NCBI RefSeq assembly: GCF_013127955.1
Contig: NZ_CP053435.1
Coordinates: forward strand, 2,108,001-2,172,000
Direction: 5' to 3'
DNA from: Spirosoma taeanense
GTDB taxonomy: Bacteria; Bacteroidota; Bacteroidia; Cytophagales; Spirosomataceae
Length of the DNA: 64,000 nt
The translations under genes were made by a program, and so were the position numbers. A model generated the notes under the pieces. That model ran no database searches, was not told where the DNA came from, and saw only the letters and a program-made list of their open reading frames with translations. Below, in pieces: positions 33,811 through 43,103 of the stretch. Each line of letters begins with the position of its first letter. The stretch's first letter is position 1.

Positions 33811-35349
33811 CTATTTATCAATCATTACGTTGGCTGCGCCGTTGTTTTCGAAGGTGTTGGCCGTAGCAGCATCGTTGTTCAGGACCGAGCCGTAGCCAAC
33901 ATAGATACCGTGTCCGGCGCTGCCGCTGATTTTGGCGTTTTTAATCGACATGGTCGATTTAGCGCCGTAAAGCGCAATGTTTGCCTTTTTGCCGGACACC
34001 AGCGCCAGACTGCCTGCGTTACTGATCTCGGCGTACTCTATTACGTTCTGGGCACTGGTCGAGTAGCTGATCAGACCTCTCCAGTAGCCCGGCGTGCGCG
34101 ACACACCTGTAATGGTGATCTTTTCGGTTGGTGTGCCTCTAGCAATCAGGTAGGCGCTGTTGTCCACGCGAATCTCGGCGTCGCGGGCCATTTCGATCGT
34201 AACATCGGGTTCAAGTTTCCAGCCAGCGTTGATCGTCAGGATACCTGTCATGCGGTACGGCGTTTTATCGGCGAAACCTTTCCAGACGATTTCGTCATCT
34301 TTTCCGCCTTTAACAACCGACGACATAATTTCGACCACGTTCCGACCATTGTTGCCGGTGAAAACAGAGGTTACGTCGAGTTTAGGAACGTTGACAGCAT
34401 CTATCAGGATACCGGCTTCGGTATGGTTTCTGAACGTGTTGGTCGCAAACTCGCGCAGAATCGATCCTTCCTGTACGTATAGGCCATAGCCGTCGTTGTC
34501 GGAGAATACGCTGTTTTTCAACGCAATCTGCGCTTTGCTGCTGCCAAACAGACCCATACCGGCCTTAATGCCACTCAGCATGAACCGGCTACCCGTATGC
34601 ATGACGTCAATGTTCTCGAATACGTTGGCGTTGCTGCCCGAATATACCATGATACCAACCCAGTAGCCTTTCGTTTTTTCGACGCCCATGAACCGGATGC
34701 GCTTGTTGGGCTCGCCTTTCGCGATGATGATACCGCCGTTGTCGTTGATGTCCATGCGTGTATCGCGCTCAAAGGCAATCACAACGCCCGGATTGATGGT
34801 TAGTTCGGCCGTAACGGCTACGCTGCGGGCAACGATGTAGTCGGGAAGTTCAGGGTTGGCAATGCGGTCGGTCAGAACGGTCCTGACGCTGATGTTCTGG
34901 TTAATCGTAACGGGTTGCGAAACCGCAGCCGTTACCAGAACCTTGTCGGTACTCTTGCCGTTCGCGTTGGCAACCGTCAGCTCCAGTTCATACTCACCAA
35001 CTTCATCGGGCGTAAACGTTGGTTTGGCGGTGGTGGCACCAGCGAGCGTAACCTGGCTTTTGGCCGGTTTGCGCAGGATGGCCCACTGGAACGTAAACGA
35101 TTTGTTCTCGCTGTCTTTCGAGCTGCTGCCGTCGAGCGTAACGACCTGGCCAACCTGCGTTTCCTGGTCGGCACCCGCGTTGGCAGTCAGGGTGTTGTTG
35201 ACGGGCGTCGGTTCAATTTCGACATCTTTCTTACAGCCGGTTACCAGAAACAGGGCCGACAGCAGGCAAAGGACCAGGTGCTGAGCAAACTTACGTTGAT
35301 TGGAGGGAGTCCCAACAGGGTTCAGGAGGAAGGAAATACGTGGCTTCAT
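33811..35349 (-). CDS. lipoprotein with PKD-like and parallel beta-helix domains
   Basis: 512 residues from the ATG at 35349. A lipobox (VTGC, Cys39) follows a hydrophobic stretch and is followed by KKDVEIE, so it is probably a lipid-anchored outer-membrane or surface protein. Residues ~50-145 form a PKD/Ig-like domain (NAGADQETQVGQVVTLDGSS, FTPDEVGEYELELTVANANG). The rest is a right-handed parallel beta-helix with two similar halves, each built around GYW-x-G and FENIDV/IEYAEI, with NNxxGIYV-type turns. Such folds bind or cleave polysaccharides. No catalytic residues could be assigned. Confidence 0.8.
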   Translation of the reverse strand: MKPRISFLLNPVGTPSNQRKFAQHLVLCLLSALFLVTGCKKDVEIEPTPVNNTLTANAGADQETQVGQVVTLDGSSSKDSENKSFTFQWAILRKPAKSQVTLAGATTAKPTFTPDEVGEYELELTVANANGKSTDKVLVTAAVSQPVTINQNISVRTVLTDRIANPELPDYIVARSVAVTAELTINPGVVIAFERDTRMDINDNGGIIIAKGEPNKRIRFMGVEKTKGYWVGIMVYSGSNANVFENIDVMHTGSRFMLSGIKAGMGLFGSSKAQIALKNSVFSDNDGYGLYVQEGSILREFATNTFRNHTEAGILIDAVNVPKLDVTSVFTGNNGRNVVEIMSSVVKGGKDDEIVWKGFADKTPYRMTGILTINAGWKLEPDVTIEMARDAEIRVDNSAYLIARGTPTEKITITGVSRTPGYWRGLISYSTSAQNVIEYAEISNAGSLALVSGKKANIALYGAKSTMSIKNAKISGSAGHGIYVGYGSVLNNDAATANTFENNGAANVMIDK

Positions 35350-35529
35350 GAGCAGTTTTGTTAGAGTGACTGCCCAAAGTTGGCCTCCTGTTTTACCCGG
35401 ACCGCGTCCTGACCTTTTGAACCGCCTGAATTCAGGCATGAACTGTCATATCGGATGACTTAAGTGTTCGATTCGCTCAACTATTCATGTATGGTCTGAG
35501 TTGGGCGAGAGAACGCGCGAAAAGCTCCG

Positions 35530-36687
35530 TCAGATGTACCGCAATAATCCGTTTTCAGGATGGGCCGACTTATAACGGCCGTACCAGCGGCAAAGCGGAT
35601 AGAGGAAGATAACCAGACTGATCCAGACCAGATACACTACCGGCAACGACACGCCGGCTCCGGCGGGCCGACCGAAGTTTAACGGCCCGGCGGGAATATC
35701 GGCGAACGAGTATCCCTGCAGCAACGCCATGCCGATCATCGACAGATGTACCAGATACCAGTGCAGGATGTAATAGAACATAGGCACCTTACCGTAGACG
35801 GTCAGCACCCGCGTAATGGTATTGCTGACGCGATCGGTGAGAGAAAGAAAGACGAGGGCTAGCCCCAGCATCAGCAGCGAATACAGCAGCGATGGTGGAT
35901 ATTTACTGACGTTGATAAAGGATAGGAACGTAAACAGTCCGGTTTTCTGAGCCGACCAGGGTGCCGGATCGCCGTAAGCGTTTATAAACCGAAGCAGGAC
36001 AAACAGGCCCAGAGCACCCAGGCCAATACGGAGCAGAAGGGGTTTACGCTGTTCGGCTGGAAGCTCAAATAGCCTTCCGCTGGCGTAACCCACCAGCATA
36101 ATCCCCAGCCACGGAATCAGCGGGTAGCCAACCAGTAGCGTAAACGACGGACTGAATACAAACAGGTCCGATCGGAACAGCAGTGCCCATCCTAAACGGG
36201 CCGTCTGGTTTGTGATCTGCGGAACGGCCTGTAACAGATTATGCCCGAAAATGATGAACAGCCCGATTCCGGCAATCCAGCGGGCAGGAAGCTTTGCCAG
36301 TAGGGAAAGCAGCATGAACCCACCCCCAATGGCGTAGATCACCTGCAGCATAATGGTGCGAAACTGAATATCGAACCAGAAGGCGAAGTTGACAACCGTC
36401 AGTTCGAGCAAAAGCAGCACGAGACCCCGCCTGAGCAGAAACTGCCGGGCCGCCGGATTATTCCGTTTCTGGAGCGACAGATAGGCCGAGGTGCCCGACA
36501 GAAAGACGAACGTAGGGGCACAGAGGTGCGTAATCCACCGGGTTAGAAAAATGGCGGGCGTAGTAGTGGACAGATCCGTAGGGTCCTGCGTCAGGGCGGG
36601 GGTATGGAGCAGGTCTCGCATGTGATCCAGCGCCATAATGACCATTACCAGTCCGCGCGTTACGTCAATGGTTGTTATCCGGTTCAT
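35530..36687 (-). CDS. DUF1624 / acyltransferase-type integral membrane protein
   Basis: 385 residues with about ten membrane helices. The N-terminal RITTIDVTRGLVMVIMALDH and the THLCAPTFVFLSGTSAYL block are typical of DUF1624, related to heparan-alpha-glucosaminide N-acetyltransferases. The reaction would move an acetyl group across the membrane onto a sugar, but bacterial members are mostly untested. A conserved late motif is YGKVPMFYYILHWYLVHL. On the minus strand it is downstream of the DUF1080 gene with 30 bp between them, so an operon of envelope-sugar genes is likely. Confidence 0.85.
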   Translation of the reverse strand: MNRITTIDVTRGLVMVIMALDHMRDLLHTPALTQDPTDLSTTTPAIFLTRWITHLCAPTFVFLSGTSAYLSLQKRNNPAARQFLLRRGLVLLLLELTVVNFAFWFDIQFRTIMLQVIYAIGGGFMLLSLLAKLPARWIAGIGLFIIFGHNLLQAVPQITNQTARLGWALLFRSDLFVFSPSFTLLVGYPLIPWLGIMLVGYASGRLFELPAEQRKPLLLRIGLGALGLFVLLRFINAYGDPAPWSAQKTGLFTFLSFINVSKYPPSLLYSLLMLGLALVFLSLTDRVSNTITRVLTVYGKVPMFYYILHWYLVHLSMIGMALLQGYSFADIPAGPLNFGRPAGAGVSLPVVYLVWISLVIFLYPLCRWYGRYKSAHPENGLLRYI

Positions 36688-36717
36688 CTCTGACGAATAA
36701 ACTTCCTGATGGACTGA

Positions 36718-37623
36718 CTACTTCTTGGCAAACCGACACTGCGTATTGTCCGGCTCAACGTAATACGATTTATAGTTCAGCGCCTTTGGGTTGGTGCAGC
36801 CTTTCAGGTTGAGCACCTCTACACTCCGGAAATCAATGGGGTGGCTTTCGGCCTGCAGGGCAATATAGCCTTCGCGCAGGGGGGTGTTCTGTCGGCTCAT
36901 CCAGTAGTCGCCGTTGTCGATATGGGCCGATTTCCAGTCATACTCTTTGCTGACAAAGCCACCACCGACCTGCGTTTTCTGGTAGGTCAGCACGGTGTCG
37001 CCCTCAATGATGTGGTGAACAATTGAGTCGCCCAGCACGACGGCTTCGACCGTAACCCATTGATCGCCGTCGTATGTTTTGGAGTCGGAGTCGATGCAGT
37101 GCATGGTATTGAGTTTGCCGTCCATATATACCTGCGTGCCGGGCGTGCAGAGGTTAGCAGTATGGCGCGGGCCTTTTCCCAGACCACCCAGCAACTGAAT
37201 CTCCAGCGATACCGGGAAATCCTGCCCCATCGACAAACTCCGGGCCGACTGCGAATGGATCATCACCCCGCTGTTGCGAACGTTCCAGGCGGCACCACCC
37301 GGTGTCTGTTCGCCCACAAACCGGTACGTAAACCGCATGATGTAATGCGAATAAGGCTTGTTGTAATACAGGTGGCCGTATTTTCCGTTGAACTGGTCGT
37401 ACCGGTCATACGCAATCCGCAGCATGCCGTTCTCGACGCGAAAGGTGTTTTTGTAATTATCGTTGAGAGGCTGTCCGGCAATTTTAATGTCCCAGCCGCT
37501 CAGGTCTTTTCCGTTGAACAACTGCACCCAATCAGTACGGGTTGCGCCGGTCTGGGCAAAGACGGTCGCGCTGGTAGCCAGCCAGAGGCAGGCGCTGAGG
37601 AGCGTATAGAGACGTGATTTCAT
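36718..37623 (-). CDS. DUF1080 domain secreted protein with C-terminal Cys motif
   Basis: 301 residues from the ATG at 37623. A signal peptide (MKSRLYTLLSACLWLATSAT, then VFAQ) is followed by one DUF1080 lectin/hydrolase-like domain: WVQLFNGKDLSGWDIKI, FRVENGMLRI, NSGVMIHSQ, SLEIQLLGG, GYIALQAESHPIDFRSVEVLNL. The last ~25 residues carry GCTNPKALNYKSYYV and NTQC, like the short Cys-bounded GCT-A-NY repeat seen at the ends of secreted Bacteroidetes proteins. Probably a periplasmic or surface sugar-binding or 3-keto-glycoside hydrolase. It lies with DUF1624 and Kelch genes on the same strand. Confidence 0.88.
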   Translation of the reverse strand: MKSRLYTLLSACLWLATSATVFAQTGATRTDWVQLFNGKDLSGWDIKIAGQPLNDNYKNTFRVENGMLRIAYDRYDQFNGKYGHLYYNKPYSHYIMRFTYRFVGEQTPGGAAWNVRNSGVMIHSQSARSLSMGQDFPVSLEIQLLGGLGKGPRHTANLCTPGTQVYMDGKLNTMHCIDSDSKTYDGDQWVTVEAVVLGDSIVHHIIEGDTVLTYQKTQVGGGFVSKEYDWKSAHIDNGDYWMSRQNTPLREGYIALQAESHPIDFRSVEVLNLKGCTNPKALNYKSYYVEPDNTQCRFAKK

Positions 37624-37709
37624 GGGCGTTGGTAAAGCTTCCGGCCTGGAAGGGAATTTCAATCAGGCCGGAAGATGAATAACTGTTTTGATGATACGTA
37701 ACAAGTCGG

Positions 37710-38675
37710 TTATTTCAGCACCTCAACCGTGTTCAGTTCCGGGCCACCACCGTGATTGGCTGAACCCGCCACGATATAAATTTTGCCTTCGTGTACAACG
37801 GCCTGCGTACCATGCCGCCCCTGCTTGAGCGTAGGCCCGGCTGTCCAGCGGTTGGTTTTGGGGTCGAGGGCTTCGGCCTCGTTATGCGCCAGCAGCTGCA
37901 CGGTCTCGCCCCCAATGATCCAGACCTTGCCGCCCTGCGTTACAGACGTAGCGCCCGCCCGCTGGGTCGGAATGTTCGACGTAGCGGGCAGGGTTTCCCA
38001 GCGGCCCGTTTTAAAATCATACACGTCAACTTCCGCAATGGTCGTCTCCAGGACTTTATTAATGCGGGCCGTTGAGTTGCGTCCGCCCGCCAGATACATC
38101 TTATCGCCGACGACAGCCGCGCTGATGTGGTCGCGGGTGCGGGGGGCGTCGGTCAGGCGTTTCCAGGTGTTGGTTTTGGGGTCATATTCATCCAGCCACG
38201 CAACGTGTCCGTCCCAGTGCCCGTCCATGATGCCGCAAACCATGTAAATCTTGTTGTTATACACCACCACACCTGCCGATCCGCGCAGCCGCTCGGTCGG
38301 AATCTCCGGCCCCTTTCGCCAGGCTCCCTGTTTCGGGTTATAGATATAAATGTTGGGGATAGGCTTCTCGTGCGGATAACTGCCCGTAAAGGCACCCATT
38401 ACATAAATCTCATTCCCGTAGCTGATGGCCTGGAAATGGTTCATCTCGACAGGGGGTGTGGGGAGGGTTCGCCAGACGAGCGTTTTCAGATTCAGGGCTT
38501 CCAGGGGTTTCATGCCGCGTCCGCCGATCGCGTACAGACTGTCGCCAATGAGCGTAGCCGCATTTTCATGCCGGGTGATGCAGGTATTCTGGGTAGTGAC
38601 GGGCTGCCAGGACTGCGCCTGAACCGTAAGACTGGTACTGAGCAAACCCAGACAGCCGAGTGTAGAGAGTTTCAT
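37710..38675 (-). CDS. Kelch-repeat beta-propeller protein, secreted
   Basis: 321 residues from the ATG at 38675, which gives a signal peptide (MKLSTLGCLGLLSTSLTVQA). The rest is a Kelch-type propeller of about six blades with the repeated pattern GDSLYAIGGRG, GNEIYVMGAFTG, NNKIYMVCGIMDG, GDKMYLAGGRNS, GGKVWIIGGET and EGKIYIVAGSAN, and the paired W in each blade. Such proteins are exported; some are N-acetylneuraminate epimerases or galactose-oxidase relatives, but no active site is obvious. First gene of the minus-strand run Kelch, DUF1080, DUF1624. Confidence 0.88.
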   Translation of the reverse strand: MKLSTLGCLGLLSTSLTVQAQSWQPVTTQNTCITRHENAATLIGDSLYAIGGRGMKPLEALNLKTLVWRTLPTPPVEMNHFQAISYGNEIYVMGAFTGSYPHEKPIPNIYIYNPKQGAWRKGPEIPTERLRGSAGVVVYNNKIYMVCGIMDGHWDGHVAWLDEYDPKTNTWKRLTDAPRTRDHISAAVVGDKMYLAGGRNSTARINKVLETTIAEVDVYDFKTGRWETLPATSNIPTQRAGATSVTQGGKVWIIGGETVQLLAHNEAEALDPKTNRWTAGPTLKQGRHGTQAVVHEGKIYIVAGSANHGGGPELNTVEVLK

Positions 38676-38930
38676 GAATATAAACCGGGTGGTTAATGGC
38701 GTGACGATGCGGCCGGACCGGGCGGACATCGTCTGAGAGCGAAAAGGGCTTTTCTGAACCGAACCTACTGATTCGAACAGCTCCATTTCTGAAATACTGC
38801 TACTTTGGGCTGTGCCCTGAACCCGTTGATTCTACGCAGCTTTAAAATGACATCCTTAATTTCTCTGTTTTTCTGCAAACCATTTTCCAGACAGGCCGTT
38901 AAAATGGCTTAGATGTGATCTATAGAAATT

Positions 38931-40577
38931 ATGGAAACAAATCAGAACGGCAATGGTCAGAACGGACATCAGCCGACGTCCGGACCGCAATTCGGCGCCA
39001 CAGGTCTGCAGCCGCAGGACCAGCCGACCGATCAAACCCTAACCACCCGGCAGGGTCATCCGCTGACCCACAACCAGAACGTTCGCACCGTTGGTAGCCG
39101 CGGACCAACGACGCTGGAAAACTATCCCTTCCTCGAAAAAATCAGCCATTTCGACCGGGAGCGCATCCCCGAACGCGTTGTACATGCGCGCGGTGCCGGT
39201 GCTCACGGCGTGTTTGAAGCCTACGGTACCGTTGGCGACGAGCCGGTAGCAAACTATACGCGGGCTAAATTATTCCAGGAAAAAGGGAAGCAGACGCCGG
39301 TTTTCGTGCGGTTCTCGACCGTAATCCACGGTGGGCACTCACCCGAAACGCTGCGTGACCCGCGCGGTTTCGCCGTGAAGTTTTATACCGAAGATGGTAA
39401 CTGGGACCTGGTTGGGAATAACCTGAAGGTGTTTTTTATTCGCGATGCCATGAAGTTTCCTGACCTGGTCCATGCGTTTAAACCCGACCCGGTTACGAAC
39501 CGGCAGGATGGGCACCGTATTTTTGATTTTATCAGCAATACGCCCGAGGCCATGCACATGATTACGTTCCTGTTCTCACCCTGGGGAATTCCGGCCAACT
39601 ACCGGCAGATGCAGGGTTCGGGCGTGAACACGTATAAGTGGGTGAACGAGGCTGGCGAAGCCGTTCTGGTGAAATACCACTGGGAGCCGCTGCAGGGCAT
39701 CAGGAACCTCACCCAGCCAGAAGCCGAAAAAATTCAGGCTAAAAATTTCAACCATGCAACGCAGGATCTGTACGATGCCATTGAAGCGGGCAACTTCCCG
39801 GAATGGGAGCTGATGGTGCAGATCATGAGCGATGACGAGCACGCCGAACTGGATTTTGATCCACTCGATGACACCAAGCTGTGGCCGCAGGACCAGTTTC
39901 CCTGGCTGCCGGTGGGTAAGATGACGCTCAACAAGAACCCGGAGAACTACTTCCATGAGGTTGAGCAGGTTGCTTTCGGTACGGGCGTACTGGTCGACGG
40001 TCTGGATTTCTCCGACGATAAAATGCTGCAGGGTCGTACGTTCTCGTATTCCGATACCCAGCGGTACCGGGTAGGTACCAATTACCTGCAACTGCCTATC
40101 AATGCGCCGAAAAAGCACGTGGCGACCAACCAGCGCGACGGTCAGATGGCCTATCGCGTGGATACCGCACCGGGGCAGAACCCGCACGTGAACTACGAGC
40201 CGTCGTCGATGAATGGTCTTAAAGAAGCGCCCAAGACGTATCCGGATCATAAGCCTTACATTGCGGGCAATCTGATGCGTCAGCCGATTGAGCGGACGAA
40301 CAACTTCAAACAGGCCGGCGAACGCTATCGCTCGTTTGAAGACTGGGAACGCGATGACCTGATCAACAACCTGGTCGATGCGCTGTCGGGCGCACAGCAG
40401 GACGTACAGAACAGGATGATTGAGCTGTTCACGCAGTGTGATGAAGATTACGGTCGGCGCGTACGCGAAGGACTGCAGCAGATGAGCAGCAGCACCAATG
40501 GACAGGTGAATGTGCAGGCTGGTCACGAAGCGGCTGAGCAGGCTGAAAAACAGTCGCACGAAGCACAGCCTTATTAA
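38931..40577 (+). CDS. katA: catalase, heme-dependent, small-subunit type
   Basis: 548 residues. Breaks down hydrogen peroxide. Active-site His85 in [20 protein letters not shown], the catalytic Asn in [18 protein letters not shown] (about 163) and the heme-ligand Tyr in [14 protein letters not shown] (about 373) are all present. The N-terminal 50 residues are Gln/Asn/Gly-rich and poorly conserved. There is no C-terminal flavodoxin-like domain, so it is not a KatE-size enzyme. A Lys/Gln/His tail ends it. It stands alone, opposite to the Kelch gene. Confidence 0.95.
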   Translation: METNQNGNGQNGHQPTSGPQFGATGLQPQDQPTDQTLTTRQGHPLTHNQNVRTVGSRGPTTLENYPFLEKISHFDRERIPERVVHARGAGAHGVFEAYGTVGDEPVANYTRAKLFQEKGKQTPVFVRFSTVIHGGHSPETLRDPRGFAVKFYTEDGNWDLVGNNLKVFFIRDAMKFPDLVHAFKPDPVTNRQDGHRIFDFISNTPEAMHMITFLFSPWGIPANYRQMQGSGVNTYKWVNEAGEAVLVKYHWEPLQGIRNLTQPEAEKIQAKNFNHATQDLYDAIEAGNFPEWELMVQIMSDDEHAELDFDPLDDTKLWPQDQFPWLPVGKMTLNKNPENYFHEVEQVAFGTGVLVDGLDFSDDKMLQGRTFSYSDTQRYRVGTNYLQLPINAPKKHVATNQRDGQMAYRVDTAPGQNPHVNYEPSSMNGLKEAPKTYPDHKPYIAGNLMRQPIERTNNFKQAGERYRSFEDWERDDLINNLVDALSGAQQDVQNRMIELFTQCDEDYGRRVREGLQQMSSSTNGQVNVQAGHEAAEQAEKQSHEAQPY

Positions 40578-40603
40578 TGAATTTTATCTTTTAATAGGAA
40601 GCC

Positions 40604-40633
40604 GAATCCCCGCGCGAGCTCGTGCGGGGATTC
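40604..40633 (+). terminator. catalase terminator
   Basis: 10-bp perfect stem (40604-40613 with 40624-40633), 10-nt loop, then TTATTGG. It lies 26 bp past the catalase stop. Confidence 0.65.
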
Positions 40634-40691
40634 TTATTGGTATAAATGGCCAGGTTAACTTGCCGGAAAATTTTCAATCAGTAATAAACGT

Positions 40692-41624
40692 ATGAAAGCG
40701 GTTGTATTAAAGGATTGGGGTGATGCTGAGAACTTCTCGGTTCAGGAGGTAGCGAAACCAGCGATCCGACCCAGTGAGGTGCTTGTGCAGGTAAAAGCCT
40801 TTGGCGTAAACCCCGCCGATTTCAAAACCCGTAGCGGAACGGCGCCGTATGCGAAAAGTTACGGACACCCAATTATCCTGGGTTGGGACATGGCCGGCGT
40901 TGTTGTTGAAGTGGGCGCTGAGGTCACCGGCTTTAAATCCGGCGATGCGGTTTATGGTATGGTCAATTTTCCGGAGCCCGGCCAGGCTTATGCGGAGTAT
41001 GTTGCCGCGTCGGCCGCCCATCTGGCGCTGAAACCTGCCGAACTATCGTTCGAAGAGGCCGCAGCCGCGCCCTTGGCCGTCCTGACGGCCTGGCAGAGCC
41101 TGACTGAACATGGACATCTGCAGGCGGGTGAGAAAGTACTGATTCAGGCCGCTTCGGGTGGGGTCGGGCATCTGGGAGTTCAGCTGGCGAAAGCCCTCGG
41201 TGCTTACGTCATCGGCACGGCTTCCGGTAAGAACGAAGAGTTTGTGCGGTCGCTCGGCGCCGACGAATTCATTGATTATACGAAGGCTAACGTAGAAGAC
41301 GTCGTGTCGGATGCTGATCTGGTCTTCGATACGGCCGGCGCCGACACCATTTTTGCCTCGGCAAAGGCGCTCAAACCCAATGGTCGACTGATCTCGATTG
41401 CCTACGGGGCGATGGATAAAGTTCTGGCTGTTCGCCCCGACATTCGGGCCGAACGGATTCTGGTGCATACCAGTGGCGATGATCTGAAAACCATTGGTCA
41501 GTTCATTGCGGAGGGTAAGCTGAAAATTGAGGTGAGTCAGGTGCTGCCCGCCGACCAGATCGCCGAAGCGCATCAGCAACTGGAAAGCCGCCGGACCACC
41601 GGCAAGATTGTACTGACTTTCTAA
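40692..41624 (+). CDS. NADP-dependent quinone oxidoreductase-like MDR protein
   Basis: 310 residues. Medium-chain reductase without the zinc-ligand Cys/His set of alcohol dehydrogenases. The N-terminal GroES-like part shows VQVKAFGVNPADFKTRSG and GWDMAGVVVEVG. The nucleotide site is IQAASGGVGHLGVQLAKALG, and a C-terminal RTTGKIVLTF is typical. Likely reduces quinones or enones with NADPH, giving protection from reactive compounds. It follows the catalase gene on the same strand but behind that gene's terminator, so it is probably transcribed separately. Confidence 0.9.
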   Translation: MKAVVLKDWGDAENFSVQEVAKPAIRPSEVLVQVKAFGVNPADFKTRSGTAPYAKSYGHPIILGWDMAGVVVEVGAEVTGFKSGDAVYGMVNFPEPGQAYAEYVAASAAHLALKPAELSFEEAAAAPLAVLTAWQSLTEHGHLQAGEKVLIQAASGGVGHLGVQLAKALGAYVIGTASGKNEEFVRSLGADEFIDYTKANVEDVVSDADLVFDTAGADTIFASAKALKPNGRLISIAYGAMDKVLAVRPDIRAERILVHTSGDDLKTIGQFIAEGKLKIEVSQVLPADQIAEAHQQLESRRTTGKIVLTF

Positions 41625-41642
41625 GCAGATTCCACTCAATAA

Positions 41643-41689
41643 AACAATGCCCTGATTCTGAACGAACATATCGGAGTCAGGACATTGTT
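41643..41689 (+). terminator. imperfect terminator hairpin
   Basis: AACAATG (41643-41649) pairs with CATTGTT (41683-41689), extended by CCTGA/TCAGG with one mismatch between. It is followed by TTTACGG. It lies 18 bp past the MDR gene. Confidence 0.6.
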
Positions 41690-41936
41690 TTTACGGCTGA
41701 TTAGTAACTGATAGCGCAAGGATTGAAACTACTGATTATCAGCCAATTGCCTCATTTATCTAAACGCTTGTCTTCCACCGAATTAAGCGGAAACGCTTGT
41801 CCCTCTCACTAATAAATGAAGTTTTAGGATAACAAATTTTTTTTTGGGAGCGTTAAAACCCAAACTACCTCGGGTCATCGGCTTGAATGATGACATGGTT
41901 TGGTTCAATAAATTCATTAAATAGTTTACTCAACGT
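41690..41936. other. non-coding leader of the FAS1 gene
   Basis: No ORF. It holds an 11-bp direct repeat AAACGCTTGTC at 41762-41772 and 41791-41801, which could be a regulator site. There is also a run of nine T. A TTTG at 41899-41902 with 19 bp to TAGTTTAC (41922-41929) resembles a -33/-7 pair, but lies so close to the ATG at 41937 that the message would be nearly leaderless. Confidence 0.4.
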
Positions 41937-43022
41937 ATGGACATTCACTCAATTTTCAGAACGCTGCGACAGCTAACCGTCGCTGCATGTATTGGCTCAG
42001 CAACCTTCCTGATTGGCTGCTCCAAGGAAACGCCCGCACCGGCTCCCGGCACCGGCACTACGAATCCTGGCTCGGGTACGGTAACCAATCCAGGTTCCGG
42101 CACAACTACGAATCCGGGTTCGGGCACGACAACCAACCCCGGTTCCGGTACAATCGCTCCCGGCACGGTAGTGGCATCGGTTGATTATATCAAGCAGAAA
42201 TCGAACCTGACCTTCCTGGCGGCAGCGATTGCCCAGGCAGGTCTAACGGCCGAACTGAACAAGGCTGCGCTGACCATATTTGCGCCTTCGGACGACGCCT
42301 TCAAAGCCGCTGGTTATGCCAGCGTGGCGGCTGTCAGCGCAGCACCAGCTGCTGATCTGCAGCGGCTTCTTCGGTATCACGTCATAGGCTCACTTATTGA
42401 CTTGTCTTCCATACCGACAAAGGTCAATACGTCGTACCAGACTACACTGGCCGATGCCCGCGTATCGGTCTATAAAGTTGATAAGAGTAACGTAAGCATC
42501 AACGGGGCCAAGGTTACCGAGGGCGACATTCCTACAACGGGAAGCACGATTCATATCATCAATAAAGTGCTGACGCCACCCACGCAGAGCGCCGTTGACG
42601 TATCGAAAGCTAATTCAGACCTGTCGCTCTTTACGGCGGCCGTCAGCCGGGCCGGAACGACCGTTCAGGATCTGGTGACCAAGAATTCTGAGAATGGAGT
42701 TACCATTTTCGCACCGAACGATGCGGCCTTCAAAGCCGCTGGCTATGCCGACGCAGCTGCAATCCAGGCGGCTGATCCTAAGGTATTGGCCGATCTGCTG
42801 GCCTATCATATCCTGAACTACCGGGCTTTTGCGCAAACGTTCCAGAACGGATCGGAAGTGGTAACGGCGCAGGGTACCAGCATCAAGTTTAACGTCAGTG
42901 GCGATAAAGTGACGATTACGGGTAAAGGAAACGGCACCAACGTAGCCAATATCCTGCGGTCTGACCTGATTGCCAATAACGGCGTCATTCACGTAATCGA
43001 CCGGGTGCTGCTTTTCAAGTAG
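41937..43022 (+). CDS. FAS1 (fasciclin) lipoprotein with two domains
   Basis: 361 residues. The lipobox FLIGC (Cys28) marks a lipid-anchored envelope protein. A Gly/Pro/Thr linker made of four copies of TxNPGSGT leads into two FAS1 domains (~80-215 and ~220-361). Each has the FAS1 H1/H2-like blocks: LTIFAPSDDAFKAAGY and VTIFAPNDAAFKAAGY, LLRYHVIG and LLAYHILN, and STIHIINKVL and GVIHVIDRVL. The domains are close copies of each other. FAS1 proteins act in adhesion or surface assembly. No operon partner. Confidence 0.92.
   Translation: MDIHSIFRTLRQLTVAACIGSATFLIGCSKETPAPAPGTGTTNPGSGTVTNPGSGTTTNPGSGTTTNPGSGTIAPGTVVASVDYIKQKSNLTFLAAAIAQAGLTAELNKAALTIFAPSDDAFKAAGYASVAAVSAAPAADLQRLLRYHVIGSLIDLSSIPTKVNTSYQTTLADARVSVYKVDKSNVSINGAKVTEGDIPTTGSTIHIINKVLTPPTQSAVDVSKANSDLSLFTAAVSRAGTTVQDLVTKNSENGVTIFAPNDAAFKAAGYADAAAIQAADPKVLADLLAYHILNYRAFAQTFQNGSEVVTAQGTSIKFNVSGDKVTITGKGNGTNVANILRSDLIANNGVIHVIDRVLLFK
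42057..42152 (+). repeat. 4 x 24-bp in-frame minisatellite
   Basis: Four tandem units coding for TTNPGSGT or VTNPGSGT, with synonymous differences between copies. They form the linker between the lipid anchor and the FAS1 domains. Copy number may vary between strains. Confidence 0.9.
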
Positions 43023-43049
43023 CCCTTCTCCCGTAAAGAGGTAGTTTAG

Positions 43050-43085
43050 AAAAACGCCCAGTCCTGGCCAGGACTGGGCGTTTTT
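43050..43085 (+). terminator. perfect 36-bp palindromic terminator
   Basis: 18-bp arms (43050-43067 and 43068-43085) starting AAAAACGCCC and ending GGGCGTTTTT. The symmetric A and T tracts let it work for both the FAS1 gene and the convergent xseA. Confidence 0.85.
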
Positions 43086-43103
43086 CGTTTGGGTTTTCCG
43101 CCC

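Noticed and set aside
39576..40559. Minus-strand frame opposite the catalase
   Set aside because: Shadow of the catalase gene; unlike any protein family.
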